Positions 23,817 to 35,440 of a DNA stretch of 64,000 nt are shown here, one piece after another. Location of the stretch: positions 50,001 through 114,000 of the forward strand of contig JAQFVV010007270.1 in assembly GCA_028023455.1 (NCBI GenBank), written 5' to 3'. The first letter of the stretch is position 1, and every line of letters starts with the position of its first letter. The stretch is from Epiperipatus broadwayi. Its lineage: Eukaryota; Onychophora; Udeonychophora; Euonychophora; Peripatidae. A model generated the notes under the pieces. That model was given only the letters and a program-made list of their open reading frames with translations. It did not search any database and was not told where the DNA came from. The position numbers were made by a program, and so were the translations under genes.

Positions 23817-25874
23817 ATGAGTGAAAACCAAGATAGTCAGGATATTTCAGAGGATTTGGGAGAATCCCAAGAGCTCCAATCCCCAGATACACAAACTCCA
23901 CATTTTCATGTAGAAGTAAGAGAGGAACAAGAATCTTGGGATGAAGTTAGTCCGAAAAAAGTTAAAGTAGATAAAGATTTACCTGGGAATGAGCAAGTCC
24001 AAATATTTGCAATATTACAAAATTTGTCTGCACAGATCCGAAACTCAGAAAGTAAAATAGAAAGTCAAGTACAACAATTAAATAGTGAATTAAAAAATCA
24101 AATACAAAATTCAAATAGTGAATTAGAGAGTAAAATAGAAAGTCAAGTACAACAATTAAATAGTAAAATAGAAAGTCAAATAAAAAATTCAAATAGTGAA
24201 TTAAAGAATCAAATTCAAAATTTGGACAGTAAAATAGACCATCACGTACAGGAAATCAAAGACCTAAGGGAAGAGTTAAAGAACCATATAGAAGAGTCAA
24301 AATTGACCTCCGAAAAACTAGAAATAAAAATTAAGAAAGAAATAAAAATAAAGTCGGAAAGGGCCGAAAATATGATCAAAGTTATTCAGCAGGTCTTCAT
24401 AAGACAATATGTAGAATTAAACAGTGAAGTTAAGGATAAAATAGAATGTATTAAGGGAGAATTAGATAGTGCTAGGAGTGAGTTTAGAAACTTAAAAGAA
24501 GAAGTCCAAAATATAACTCTTGAACCTGACAATATAGCAAAAGGATGTCAGAGCCAGATTACTAGCAGAATAGCTAAGTTATAAAATCAAGAGGTAACCC
24601 AATGTGAAATTAATAAAAATATAGAAAGTGAGCTAATTCAAGTTCTAGGAAAGGTAGAACATTTTAATGAGATATTAAAGAATAATTCACAAATATTACA
24701 TAATGATCTCAAAGAGGAAATAGGGGAATATATGAATCAATGTGAGAATACAGTATATCAAAGACTAGAAGATAAACTTGAGTTAGAGAAAGATGAAACT
24801 ATTAATCAGTTAAGGCAACAAATTCAACATTTAAATGTAGGCCTTAAGGACAGTTCTACAAGAATAGACTGTGAATGGCAAAATTATAAATTAGGATTAG
24901 AAAGTCATATGAAAGCTATGGACCTTAATATGGATAAAGTTGTTCATAGTAAAAATGTATCTGAAACTCAGGTTAAGGAAATCAATAATGATCATAATAA
25001 ACCCGTAATCTCTGAGTTACATACAATGATTAGTCCACTTGAATCAATGTACAATCCATTGAATGAGGCCAGACATAAAGTCATGTTAGAGCCCGAAAGT
25101 AATAGCTCCATGGCCTTGAAATTCCTCAAAATAAAATTCTTTAAAGGAGAATACCTGGAGAATCCACATGAATATCTCCAAAATTTAGACGAATTGTTCA
25201 CCTTATGTCATTTGTCTGAGGTAGAGAAGATTGCCATTGCCACAAACCATTTGTGTGCGGCATCTAAAGATTGGTGGCAATCGTTATTTATAAAACCGGA
25301 AACATATGGGGACTTTAAATATCTTATGTTAGCCAGTTTTTGGGGGGAAGACCGCCAAGACAACCTCAGGTATCAAATATCTCAGGAAAGGTACCATGTA
25401 AATAAGGGCAGGTACACTCAGTTTTTCAGGAGTCAGGCCGTCAAACTGAAAACGTTGACACCTTATCCATTGTCTGAGATCCAAATTGTACGAATAATTC
25501 TCCATAATTTACCGAGGCATATCGAGCAGGACTTGATTGCTGCTGACCAACATACCATAGAAGAGGTAGTCAAAATTTTAGATTCTCTAGAAACCAGTGA
25601 TAGGAATATGGATAATAGGAGTAGGATAAATAGGGACACCCATCCTATGGTAAACAATATTAATTTTACAGATAGGTCCTATGTGGGAAAAAAGAAGTTA
25701 AGTAAAGAAAAGGGATATCATAGGACAAATCCCTATAGTAGAACGAATAGCCACCTCAGTAGGCCAACCGTGAAGAGAAGGATTCTAAATGAGAATCAAC
25801 CTTCTACTAGTGGTATCCCAACGATGCCAAAGAAAAATAACAAAGGTAGTAAAAATAGCGAGACATTAAATTAA
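23817..25874 (+). pseudogene. gag: gag polyprotein, one in-frame stop
   Basis: Structural protein that would form the virus-like particle. I chose ATG 23817 because the region from there on matches the style of the intact gag at 55971-53965. The frame is open to 25874 except for one TAA at 24582-24584. Residues about 60-250 are a long coiled coil with internal repeats (SELKNQIQ, SKIESQVQQLN). The conserved Retrotrans_gag-like core lies at about residues 425-605, with SMALKFLK, FKGEY, KDWWQSLF, YGDFK and FFRSQAVKLKTLT. A basic tail ends with QPSTSG. No CCHC zinc knuckle is present. The stop reads like a CAA-to-TAA change, but this is inference. Pol lies in the -1 frame and overlaps by about 16 nt. 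Confidence 0.93.
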
Positions 25875-28800
25875 AAAGGACCTCGCAGGAATGTTCCTCA
25901 CTTCGGGGCCCTATTTTTAAACATATAGGGAACAGCATGATGTGGATTATTAATAATATAGACCTGGAAATTGATTATTTGGAACCAGAAAAAATGTCTG
26001 AGCCACCCATTTTATACAACTGTCCTATGATAAAAATTATCATTTCAGGAATTGTTGTCAACACCTTAATTGATTCAGGCAGTCAAGCTTCCTTGTTGTC
26101 TGAAGAAACATACTTAAAAATTCAGTCAGCTGACCAATCAATTCCAATTTTATCAACTAAGGTGATTAGAGTAATACTTGCTAATGGAAAGAAGACCAAA
26201 TTATCTAATAAGCAGGTTTTTATTACACTAGAAATTAATATGTGCAAATTTGAGCATGTCTTTTTAATAATGCCAGGTTTGATTCATGAAGCCATAATTG
26301 GTTCGGATTTCATGACTCTAAATAATTGTTATATTAATTACAGAGATGAAACTTTTGGATGTAAAGAGGAGATTTGCCCTCTTATAGTCAATTGTAATAG
26401 TCAGATGAATCAATTAATGACCATACAGGAGACAACAGTTGATGTAAATATTAAAGTTAAGTTGGATGGTTCATGTATTATTGGCACAGAATTCTATAAA
26501 GCATTTTTCCAATTGTTGTTCCAGTATCGTGGTGTTTTTTCCAAAATACCTGGTATATTAAAAAGTATGTTCATAGAATCAATTTGAAAGATAATGAACC
26601 TTTCCAGCAGTGTATGTATCCTATTCCCTACCAATACGAGACAGAGGTTCAGCAACAGATTAACAAAATGATTGACTGGCAGATAATTAAACCCAGTCCT
26701 TCGTCTTATGTGAATCCATTAGTAGTCGTCAAAAAGAAAGATGGATCCATAAGAGTCTGTCTGGATGCCCGTACACTTAACCAGCATACTGTCCCAGAGC
26801 ATGACATACCATCACCTATTCAGGAGTTATTGACGAAGTTCAAAGGGAAGAGCATATTCTCCACATTTGACTTAACCACCAGCTATTGGCAAATCCCACT
26901 CCATCAAAATGATCAAAAGTATACGGCATTCCATTACCAGGGCCAATCTTATATTTTTCAAAGGATGCCCTTTGGTTTAATTAATAGTGGGGCTGGCCTT
27001 ATCAGATGCTTGAATATGGTCTTTTCAAAAGAACTGAAAAATTTATTAGTTATATACATCGATGATATTGTCATTGCTTCGGAAAATTTAAATGATCATT
27101 TACAGCATCTTAGCATGTTTCTTTGTGAATGTTCAGATAATAATATAAAAATCAACTTAGAAAAATGTATATTAATTGCCTGAGAAATCTCTTTTCTTGG
27201 TCATTTGGTGAGTGCGGAAGGGGTCAAACATCACCCAGACAAAATTGCCGCCATTCAAAGGTTTCCCGTCCCTAAGACCAGAAAGCACTTAAGATCGTTT
27301 TTGGGACTGTGTAACTACTATCACAGGTTTTATAAAAAAATTTCATATGATACTATGCATTTATCTGTTTTATTAAAAAAGTGTGAAAAGTGGAGGTGGA
27401 CCCAGGAACATACAAGGGAATTTCAAATTATTAAAGATAACTTTTTAAAAACAGTAATTTTAGCCTATCCAGATTTAAATAAAGAGTTCTATTTGCAAAC
27501 CGACAGTAGTGGGTTCGGTTTAGGGGTGATTTTATACCAAATGAATGAAAATAAAGAACCTAGAGTCTTATATTTTTTAAGCTGACATTTAAGGGGAGCT
27601 GAACTTAACTATACCACAACAGAGAAAGAGGCATTAGCTGTTGTGTGGGGATTTCAAAAACGTAGACAAATTTTATTAGGATCAAAAATTATAGTATTAA
27701 CTGATCATCGTAGTTTGAAGTTTCTCAACAAGAGGTACCTCAATAATGAAAGATTAATTAGATGGAGCCTCTATCTCCAACAGTATCAGTATGAAATCAT
27801 CTATTGTTCAGGACAGGATAATGTCATTGCAGATATTCTTAGTCGCAATCCTGTTTCTGTTAATTATCAGAACCCCAATACTGAAAATATAATTATTTGT
27901 AACATGTCCAGTTTGTTAGAGGAAGAAATAGTTAGGGATTACACAAATTTAGAATTGCTGCAAGCACAGGATGATAGACTGAAGAAAATAATTAACTTCT
28001 TATCAGATCCAGCTAAACTAGATCAGAAAAGTAAATATGCAGATAGAATTAGAGAGGGATATAGGTTTAAAGATGGGATTTTAATGAAGAAATTAAAAAG
28101 GGGAGATGAAACTTCCTGGAGAGTGATTATTACTTTATGTTTAGTAAATAAACTCATAGATTATGTGCACTCCCAATATGGACACTATGGATTTCAGAAA
28201 ATTGAACCTATTATGAAGAAACATTTTTATTTTCCTAAGATGTCTGAATCCATTGCCCGTAGACTTAGGGAATGCGAGATTTGTTTAAAAACTAAGTTTC
28301 AAAATAAACCATATGTGGGAACACTTCAACCCATACTGCCCAGTCAGCCCAATGAATTATTGGCACTGGACTTTTATGGACCACTTCCACCTTTCAACCG
28401 TCAAAAATTTATTCTTGTGATGTATGACGTTTTTACCAAATATGTCTCTGGTTACCCAGTTTCAAAAACAGATGCTAAAAATGTTATTAAGTGCTTGGAA
28501 ACATATCAAATTCCATTAGTAGGAAAACCAGCTTCAATACTTACTGATGACACTATTGCATTCATCTCTGGTACATGGAAAAAGTGGGGTAAAAAGCAAA
28601 ATATTCAAAATATGTGCTCAATTAGAAATCCCCAATCCAATCCAAGTGAAAGAATCATGCGTGAAATAAGCAGGTTATTCCGAGTTTACATAGAACGGGA
28701 TCACAAACAGTGGGTCAATAAGTTGCCACAAGTGATTAATTATATAAATACAACTATTAATGAGTCTACTAGGATGTCTCCAATTAGGCTACACTTTGGT

Positions 28801-29151
28801 AGACCTGAACCTTTACTAATAAAAACACCGTTACCTGTAATAGAGGAAAATATTAATGTGGAACATGACCAAGCAATGGCTAGAATTAACCTGAAGAAGA
28901 TGGGTGATAAACGCACTCATTATTCCAAAACCAGTCCACATCTTTTTAAAGTCCACGATTTTGTCTTAATTAGAACTCCCCATGTGAGTAATCTCCGGAA
29001 GCATATGTTTCGAAAATTTATGTATCTTTATGAAGGCCCCTATGAAATTGTGAAAAAAGTGGGTGAGAATGCCTTTTTGGTCTCAACCCCTGATGGAACA
29101 AAAGGTACCTATAATGCCCAAAGCTTACTACCATATCCTAAACAAAATTAA
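25859..29151 (+). pseudogene. pol: pol polyprotein (protease-RT-RNase H-integrase), broken
   Basis: The frame opens after a stop at 25856-25858, in the -1 frame relative to gag. The first methionine is at 25937. Protease: LIDSGSQ (about 26066-26086) and IGSDFM. A one-base loss in an A-run near 26560-26564 shifts the frame just before the RT. RT: VVVKKKDGSIRVCLD, FSTFDLTTSYWQIPL, PFGL and YIDD (27055-27066). A TGA at 27181-27183 follows. RNase H has TDSSGFGLG, then TGA at 27583-27585, then TEKEALAVV, LTDHRSLKFL and ADILSR. Integrase has an HHCC finger ending CEIC (28273-28284), D at 28369, D at 28546 and E at 28648, with 33 residues between the last two (35 is usual). The C-terminal region ends SLLPYPKQN; I see no chromodomain. 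Both TGA stops could be CGA-to-TGA transitions. The copy is inactive. Confidence 0.95.
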
Positions 29152-29264
29152 GTCTGTAAGATTGAATTTATTAACTTATAAGAAAAGTATGATATAGACC
29201 TAGCAATACAATAAGAAATATTAATAAGGCCTATATTATTTTTTTTTCATGATGGTGGGAGAAT
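29152..29264 (+). other. 3' untranslated region and polypurine tract
   Basis: A short non-coding stretch after pol. GGTGGGAGAA (29254-29263) is the polypurine tract for plus-strand priming and touches the TGTAACC start of the 3' LTR at 29265. Confidence 0.85.
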
Positions 29265-32200
29265 TGTAACCTAGTGTTATTGACACTTGGTTTATTTAGC
29301 ATTATTTCCACAGGAAAACAATGCTATCCTTTTCTAGGAAATAAAAAATTAAAATAATAATAATACTAAGTGATTAATAAAGTATGCTATTTACTCACTG
29401 TAACGTGTTTTAAGCAAATAACTAATAAATTTAGTAATTTGATGTCATTTTGAAATAGAGCATGAATAATTTAATTAAAATATTAACAATAAGAGCAATT
29501 TAATATAGTATAAAGCACATATTATAAACAGTAATTGTTTTTGGATGGGTAGAGGGAGAGTAGATGAATATCTTATCATAAAGCACAATAACTTCTGGTA
29601 GTTTTGAAATTATTTTAGATAATAATGTAGACAGAATTATACATCACTAATAAACATTGTTAATTAAGTATATTTATTATTTTTCATTATTTGTTAAATT
29701 ACTCTGTAATCCATTTAAATCATATGGAAAACTATATGACTGTAATAAGTTTTTTTTTCCTTTTCTTTTGTTTATGTTATAATTAAATGTTTATTTTTCT
29801 GTAAGAGGTTGCTAAAAGAAGACTGCCAAATTTTGAAGAAAGTTTAGTCTGACATTAGTTTTACAAGGAGGAAGCAGTACTGATATTCGGTAACAAATTT
29901 TTTTATTATTTTTTATTGCAAAAATAAATATAAGTCAAGTAAATTTTTCATAATATCATGCTTGGCTAATCCTATTTGATAAGATATTCTGTTTTCTGGT
30001 GCCATCTACCTATGTAAAGCTTTTTATACGCAAAAATGTACTATCTTATGCTAAATTTCAAAATGACCGTATTAACTACAGCAATCACTGAAAATGTCAT
30101 TATATTTAAAATAAGTAGTATAAATAATTTCCAGGAAATAATCAATGATTTGTTAACTTTACCTTATTTAATTATCTTTTTGTGGTATAAAAGAAAAATT
30201 ATATTTAAAAGACATATTATAAAAGCCAAGGAAAGTTAACTAGAAAATTTTGCACTCTTTCTAAATGACATTGTCTGCTTTGAAAATAATGTAAGTTCCC
30301 CACGTTAAAATATGTTTTATTCACTAAAAATTATCTAAAAATAATATTAATGATCAAGGATATTTATTTATGCACCTGTATATTTCTTAAAAAGAAAATA
30401 TAAATTTTCTCAAGGCAAATATCAGAAATTTTGTATGTGTGCATTTTACGGAGAATTCCTTATTAAAGACAAATTACAATTCCTAGAGTAGGAATAAAAA
30501 CTACAAACATTAGTGACGTAATTATAACCATAATATACTATGTTATATTATACATCAATTTGAGTCGTTAAAACTTTATATCCACATAAGTCAGCTGCAG
30601 TCCTTATAATAATAGTATTTTGGAAAATTTGCGCATTAGTTTTATTCCTAAGCCAGCTAGCTAAAAATGATACATATCGCCAATAGTAAAGAGAAAAGAA
30701 TTGTATATGTGATCGTTTATCGTCCAATATTCGTCATGTTAAAATATGTATTGTTTTCTTGGATCCCAAAATTATATCAGTTAATTCAAGGAAGAGTTAA
30801 CATCCAACGCTGCTATGTTTTCTTTGCCTAATTTATTAATTGCACCAAGAATGGAGGCAACTTTTATAGAAATGAAATAATAAAATGTGTTTCTTATTTT
30901 AAAATTGCTTCGTGAACTATGAATGGATCAAGTTCTTCATCTAGATAAATTGCCCAACAGAAAAACATTTTTCTAGTGAGATAATAAGCACTTGTTAAGT
31001 AATGATTTTTTTTTATTTGTAAAATTATGTGTATTTTTTTTTATATCGACAGGTGAAAGGCTGTATAGTCAAGTAATATTTAAATGACCTTGTAATCATA
31101 AAGGTATGTTTTCATGTAATTATTCTAGGTTAAATTTATATTTGACATGAGAAAAAAAAAATTTTTTTTACAAAATGTGTTTACTTATGATATGCAATTA
31201 TGGTTATAAATTTATATGTTAGATGCGTAAAAGTAGAAAAATTTAGATACTTAATAGGTAAAATATCTAGTTAAAATTATCAGAGGTAATTAAAGAGAAA
31301 TGATATATAGGATATTACTTATTTAAAGTTTGAAACAAATTTATACTATGTTAATTGCGGAACTTATTCCTAATTATTCTTTATTAACGCATTCACTTAA
31401 TTTAGTTCAAGATACTAAACTACCAATTACTTGTTGAATGTTTCCTTGGCAAAGGTGAAAATTATTATGTTTTATTCTGTGTTATCCATTGATTTCAGAA
31501 GTTGATCTAAGTATACCCCGGAACATAAATTTAGTGTAATTAGTGTATTTGCTTGTCTTGCCCCGATATAGTATCAGTATATGATTAATATTCGCATAAG
31601 TGATAATTGTAATGTATCTATTTTGTGGGATGGAAAATGATCTCCCCAAAAGCTTTATTTTCCATGAGGGGAATAGATAAATCTAATATTCGGGTATATT
31701 TATAACCGAAGTGATCGCTTCTCAGAGTTAGGACGATCAGTAATTTATATCGTATTTAGTGTATTTCATTCGTTAAAAATCCCAGGAGAGGATTATATGT
31801 GGTGTGTGTTCCTATTATGCCCAAGTAAGAGGCAAGGACCCACCAAACTATTTTAATATAGTAGTTAACTCTACAGACCTTCAGTGTGATTCCATATTCC
31901 TCATGAGAAAATAGAGATAATTCCACCATGGAAGGTGTTGATTATTGTGTTTTGTTTAGAAAGTTATGGCAAGATAACGGGTATATCAGAGGTTAATTCC
32001 TCAAGATCCATTTAGTAAAAATTAGCGTGCTAGTATATAGGATCAATGTCTGGATTGTGCGGCGGAATAGTGCTGGTAATCCACACGTAAGTCAATGGAG
32101 AGAGTAAGTTTAAAATTGCGTGATTTAGAAATTTTTATTTGCCAATGGAGGGTTCAAATACTAGGTTTAATTCGGGTTAATGATTAAGTAGAACTCACAA

Positions 32201-33956
32201 TATAACTTACACGGAGGGATACAGTGTGTATAACAACTTCAGTTGTTATTAAGGTAAAAATAATAATAATAAGTGTAACTTCTGATAAATAACCCATAAA
32301 TTATAATAAGTTATCTAAATAAAAACTATCATTTAATTAAAGATATGATAATACAAATCGTTTGTACGCATTGCCTAGAATCAGATTATTTTTATTTTAA
32401 AACAAATAGTTAGTTAATAAAGTTAAGCAGCCGTTCATATAAGATACACTAAACGGATGAGTTGATGTATGGATAATAATATTTATTTTGTCATATTCAA
32501 TTTGCATAAATGTAAAAAGAAGATGAAGAAGTAGTTTGAATCCAGGTCTAAAAGTATAGACGAATTAATGTTAGTTATATTTTGTTTTATCCATATGGGA
32601 TCGAATAAATTGTATATGTTTGTTTATTATGTTAATCATAAAGGATAGTTTTGTTAAACTGTAATAATAAATTATAATCTTGTTAAAATTTAATAATAAA
32701 TTATAGTCTTGTTACAAGTTGTTTTGAGTCATTTTTCTTGTGTGCTAAATAAAAGTGTATTGGCATAATACTTGCAATACTTTCTTGAGTCCAAAACCAT
32801 TTATGAAATCTTAAATTCAATACACCAGATAGACAATTGTAAGCAGATCAGAATATTTCAGTATATTTTAATTTAATAAGAATTAGTTATGGAAGTGAAA
32901 ACTTCAGACCAAGACATTTTATTTTATGTGTGTGTAAAATCACTTATTTCCAAACTACCAGTTTTGGTTGCACATCGTTTCGTACACAGTTAAGTGAAGT
33001 GTCTAAGTAAGAAATCTTAGTTAAATTATTGTGTTGTCATGGATGATGGAAGGACACAAAAGCACCCTTGTCTTTTCATCATTCCGACTGAGATTCTGGA
33101 TTAAAAGGGCTGTATTATTCAAAATTATGCGTTGTTATTGAATATGGTTATCATCTCATTAAATATTATAATAGTTGATGTGTGGATGAAGACACCTGGA
33201 ATTTAATAAGGTAAATGTTTTCTATAGCTGACCAGAATGTCAGTCATATGTGACAACACAATACTGCCGAGCAATTTATTAAATATAACAGAGAACCCTG
33301 AGATTAGTGTCATTATTATAAGTGCTCTTAAATTAAGAATTGATCAATTATGATCAACATTACAAGCGTGGCATGGCTTAAGAGATTGAAACTTCTAATT
33401 GTATAATAATAAAATATTGAGAGCATATTGGCAAATTAATGAATGTTTTGTTTTAGTCAGTAATATTAACAATGACATTAAATCATCATCGTCATTGTCG
33501 AACAGTGCAAGTACTTACAGCTCAGAGAATGTGTTTTGGATAGAGAAAGAATGTTAGTTATTCTAAATTTTCTTTTTAAATTTATTTTATTAATGATAAT
33601 TTTTTTTTTGTAATTCTATCTCTGTCTGAACTGCATATCGCAGAAGCTGAATTATTATTATAACTAACCAAACGTCGAGGAGCTATATTAGGTAATATAG
33701 GGTTTGCTACCCGAATCATAGATGGAAGCGAATAGGCTTTCCGAATTCTCTGTCATAATAATAGAAGTCTAATTGTTTAATAGGTTAAGCGTTTGGGCTT
33801 CCGAATGGATTTCATAGAAATGAAACCGTCGTTTACTAGGTTAGAAATGGTTTGTAACCCGTCCTAGACGGAAGCGTTTAGGCCTTCCGAATTCTCTTAT
33901 CTTTTTATTGAATTCGCTCATTTATTTTAATTGAAGTCGACGTTTATTAGGTTAGA
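29265..33956 (+). repeat. 3' LTR of the gypsy element (about 4.7 kb)
   Basis: Copy of 18735-23254. It differs by scattered substitutions and about 170 extra bases at its end. There, a block built from GAAGCG...GGCYTTCCGAAT and ending GTTTAYTAGGTTA is present three times (ends near 33786, 33844 and 33955), whereas the 5' LTR has one. LTRs are identical at insertion, so either the 5' copy lost two blocks or the 3' copy gained them. After 33956 the host 0.5-kb repeat resumes in an AT run. Confidence 0.93.
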
Positions 33957-34197
33957 ATATATATATATTAGCACTTATTGCATATATGTGTAGAGATGGT
34001 AATCTGGACCAACTGATGATTGCTGGTTTAGCATGAAATACATATATTAGTGATTATTTATTTTTTCGATATATATGTGTTCAAGTGTATCCGTGTTATG
34101 AGATAGTGTGAAGAGTGATAGGTCGTGTGAAAGTATGTGCTCATATACTCTATATATTACAAATATAAACACAAATATATAATAAGCCTTTGTGTTT
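33957..34197 (-). repeat. 0.5-kb repeat, continuation of the interrupted unit
   Basis: Starts in the AT run and proceeds through TTGCATATATGTGTAGAGATGG, matching the units at 17233, 17760 and 18213. Similarity stops near 34197. Its minus-strand frame is stopped within the NNH codons, so the peptide seen in other units is not kept. Confidence 0.85.
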
Positions 34198-34309
34198 CAG
34201 TTATTAATCATCTTAAACTATCAATATAAGTAGCTATTTATCTTTATCATAAAAACTGTTGTCATGACAACAAATAATTGGAGATTCTTTGTATTCTTTA
34301 GTATTAAGT

Positions 34310-34732
<423 letters not shown>

Positions 34733-35440
34733 CACATAGAATTTTAAAACTTGGATTATATTTCATTATTTTTTAATTTTACATAAAAAAGAGTAAAAAT
34801 TACTAACATTTACAAGTTTTAAAAGTGAAAATTTTTATTTCTTCATCTTTCCTTCCTCTTATTCTCAAGACGTACTCTGTACCGGGCTTTAGTTTTGCAA
34901 TTGCTGTTTTGTAATATCGATTATCAGGTTTGTTAAGATACTGAGAATGAAAGATCCAACTCGTTGTGGTTTGCTCCTAAATTTCAAAAATAATTAAAAT
35001 ATTAGCATGTAAGTTATTTTAAAATACATAAAAGTCAAATTTTAAATATATATTTGCAGAAATTCTATGAAGGTATCTTTTTGATGCCTAAATTTTTATT
35101 TTACTTTATATAAAAAAAAAATAGAAGAAATAATGAAATTGATGAAGTGAAACATATATAAAAATAAATTAGTGAAAATTCTTGTGTAAATGAAATAAGG
35201 GTATGGGTTGAATTTCAAATTGTTTAACACTAGATAAAGGTTTATACAGTTAATCTTTTGAGATTATTATTATCCGAGCATAAAAGTGAAAAATTAAGCT
35301 TCAATTGTTTAAACTGTATCTTTTACGTCTGATATTATCATCTTTTCACAGAGTAATAAGCAGAATATCGTTTGTAAATCATAGAATATGATAATTTAAT
35401 TCTGAATCTTTGTCACGAAAAAAATATAATAAATGTTACT
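34733..35440. other. AT-rich stretch without recognisable features
   Basis: I see no coding motif or known repeat. A slightly less AT-rich piece near 34855-34980 (with GGGCTTTAGTTTTGCAATTGC) could be a relic of an exon, but has no supporting frame. Confidence 0.4.

Larger units (their letters stand above)
18735..33956 (+). mobile_element. Ty3/gypsy LTR retrotransposon with giant LTRs (15.2 kb)
   Basis: Order: 5' LTR (18735-23254), primer site (23256 on), gag (23817-25874), pol (25859-29151), polypurine tract (29254-29263), 3' LTR (29265-33956). Protein order protease, reverse transcriptase, RNase H, integrase defines Ty3/gypsy (Metaviridae). No envelope frame follows pol. The two LTRs are highly similar, so insertion is fairly recent on an evolutionary scale, but gag has one stop and pol has one frameshift and two stops, so this copy cannot make its own proteins. 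It sits inside an AT run of the 0.5-kb repeat, whose interrupted unit continues at 33957. A target duplication cannot be read in AT repeats. Confidence 0.95.

Noticed and set aside
23962-24192. Minus-strand frame across the gag coiled coil (and 24992-25201, 25463-25657)
   Set aside because: Antisense shadows of gag, with no motif of their own.
25859-25874. A canonical -1 ribosomal slip site at the gag-pol overlap
   Set aside because: Pol is in the -1 frame, but the 16-nt overlap has no XXXYYYZ heptamer in the right phase, so the mechanism is left open.
29152-29264. An envelope gene after pol, which would make the element errantivirus-like
   Set aside because: Only about 100 bp separate pol from the polypurine tract.
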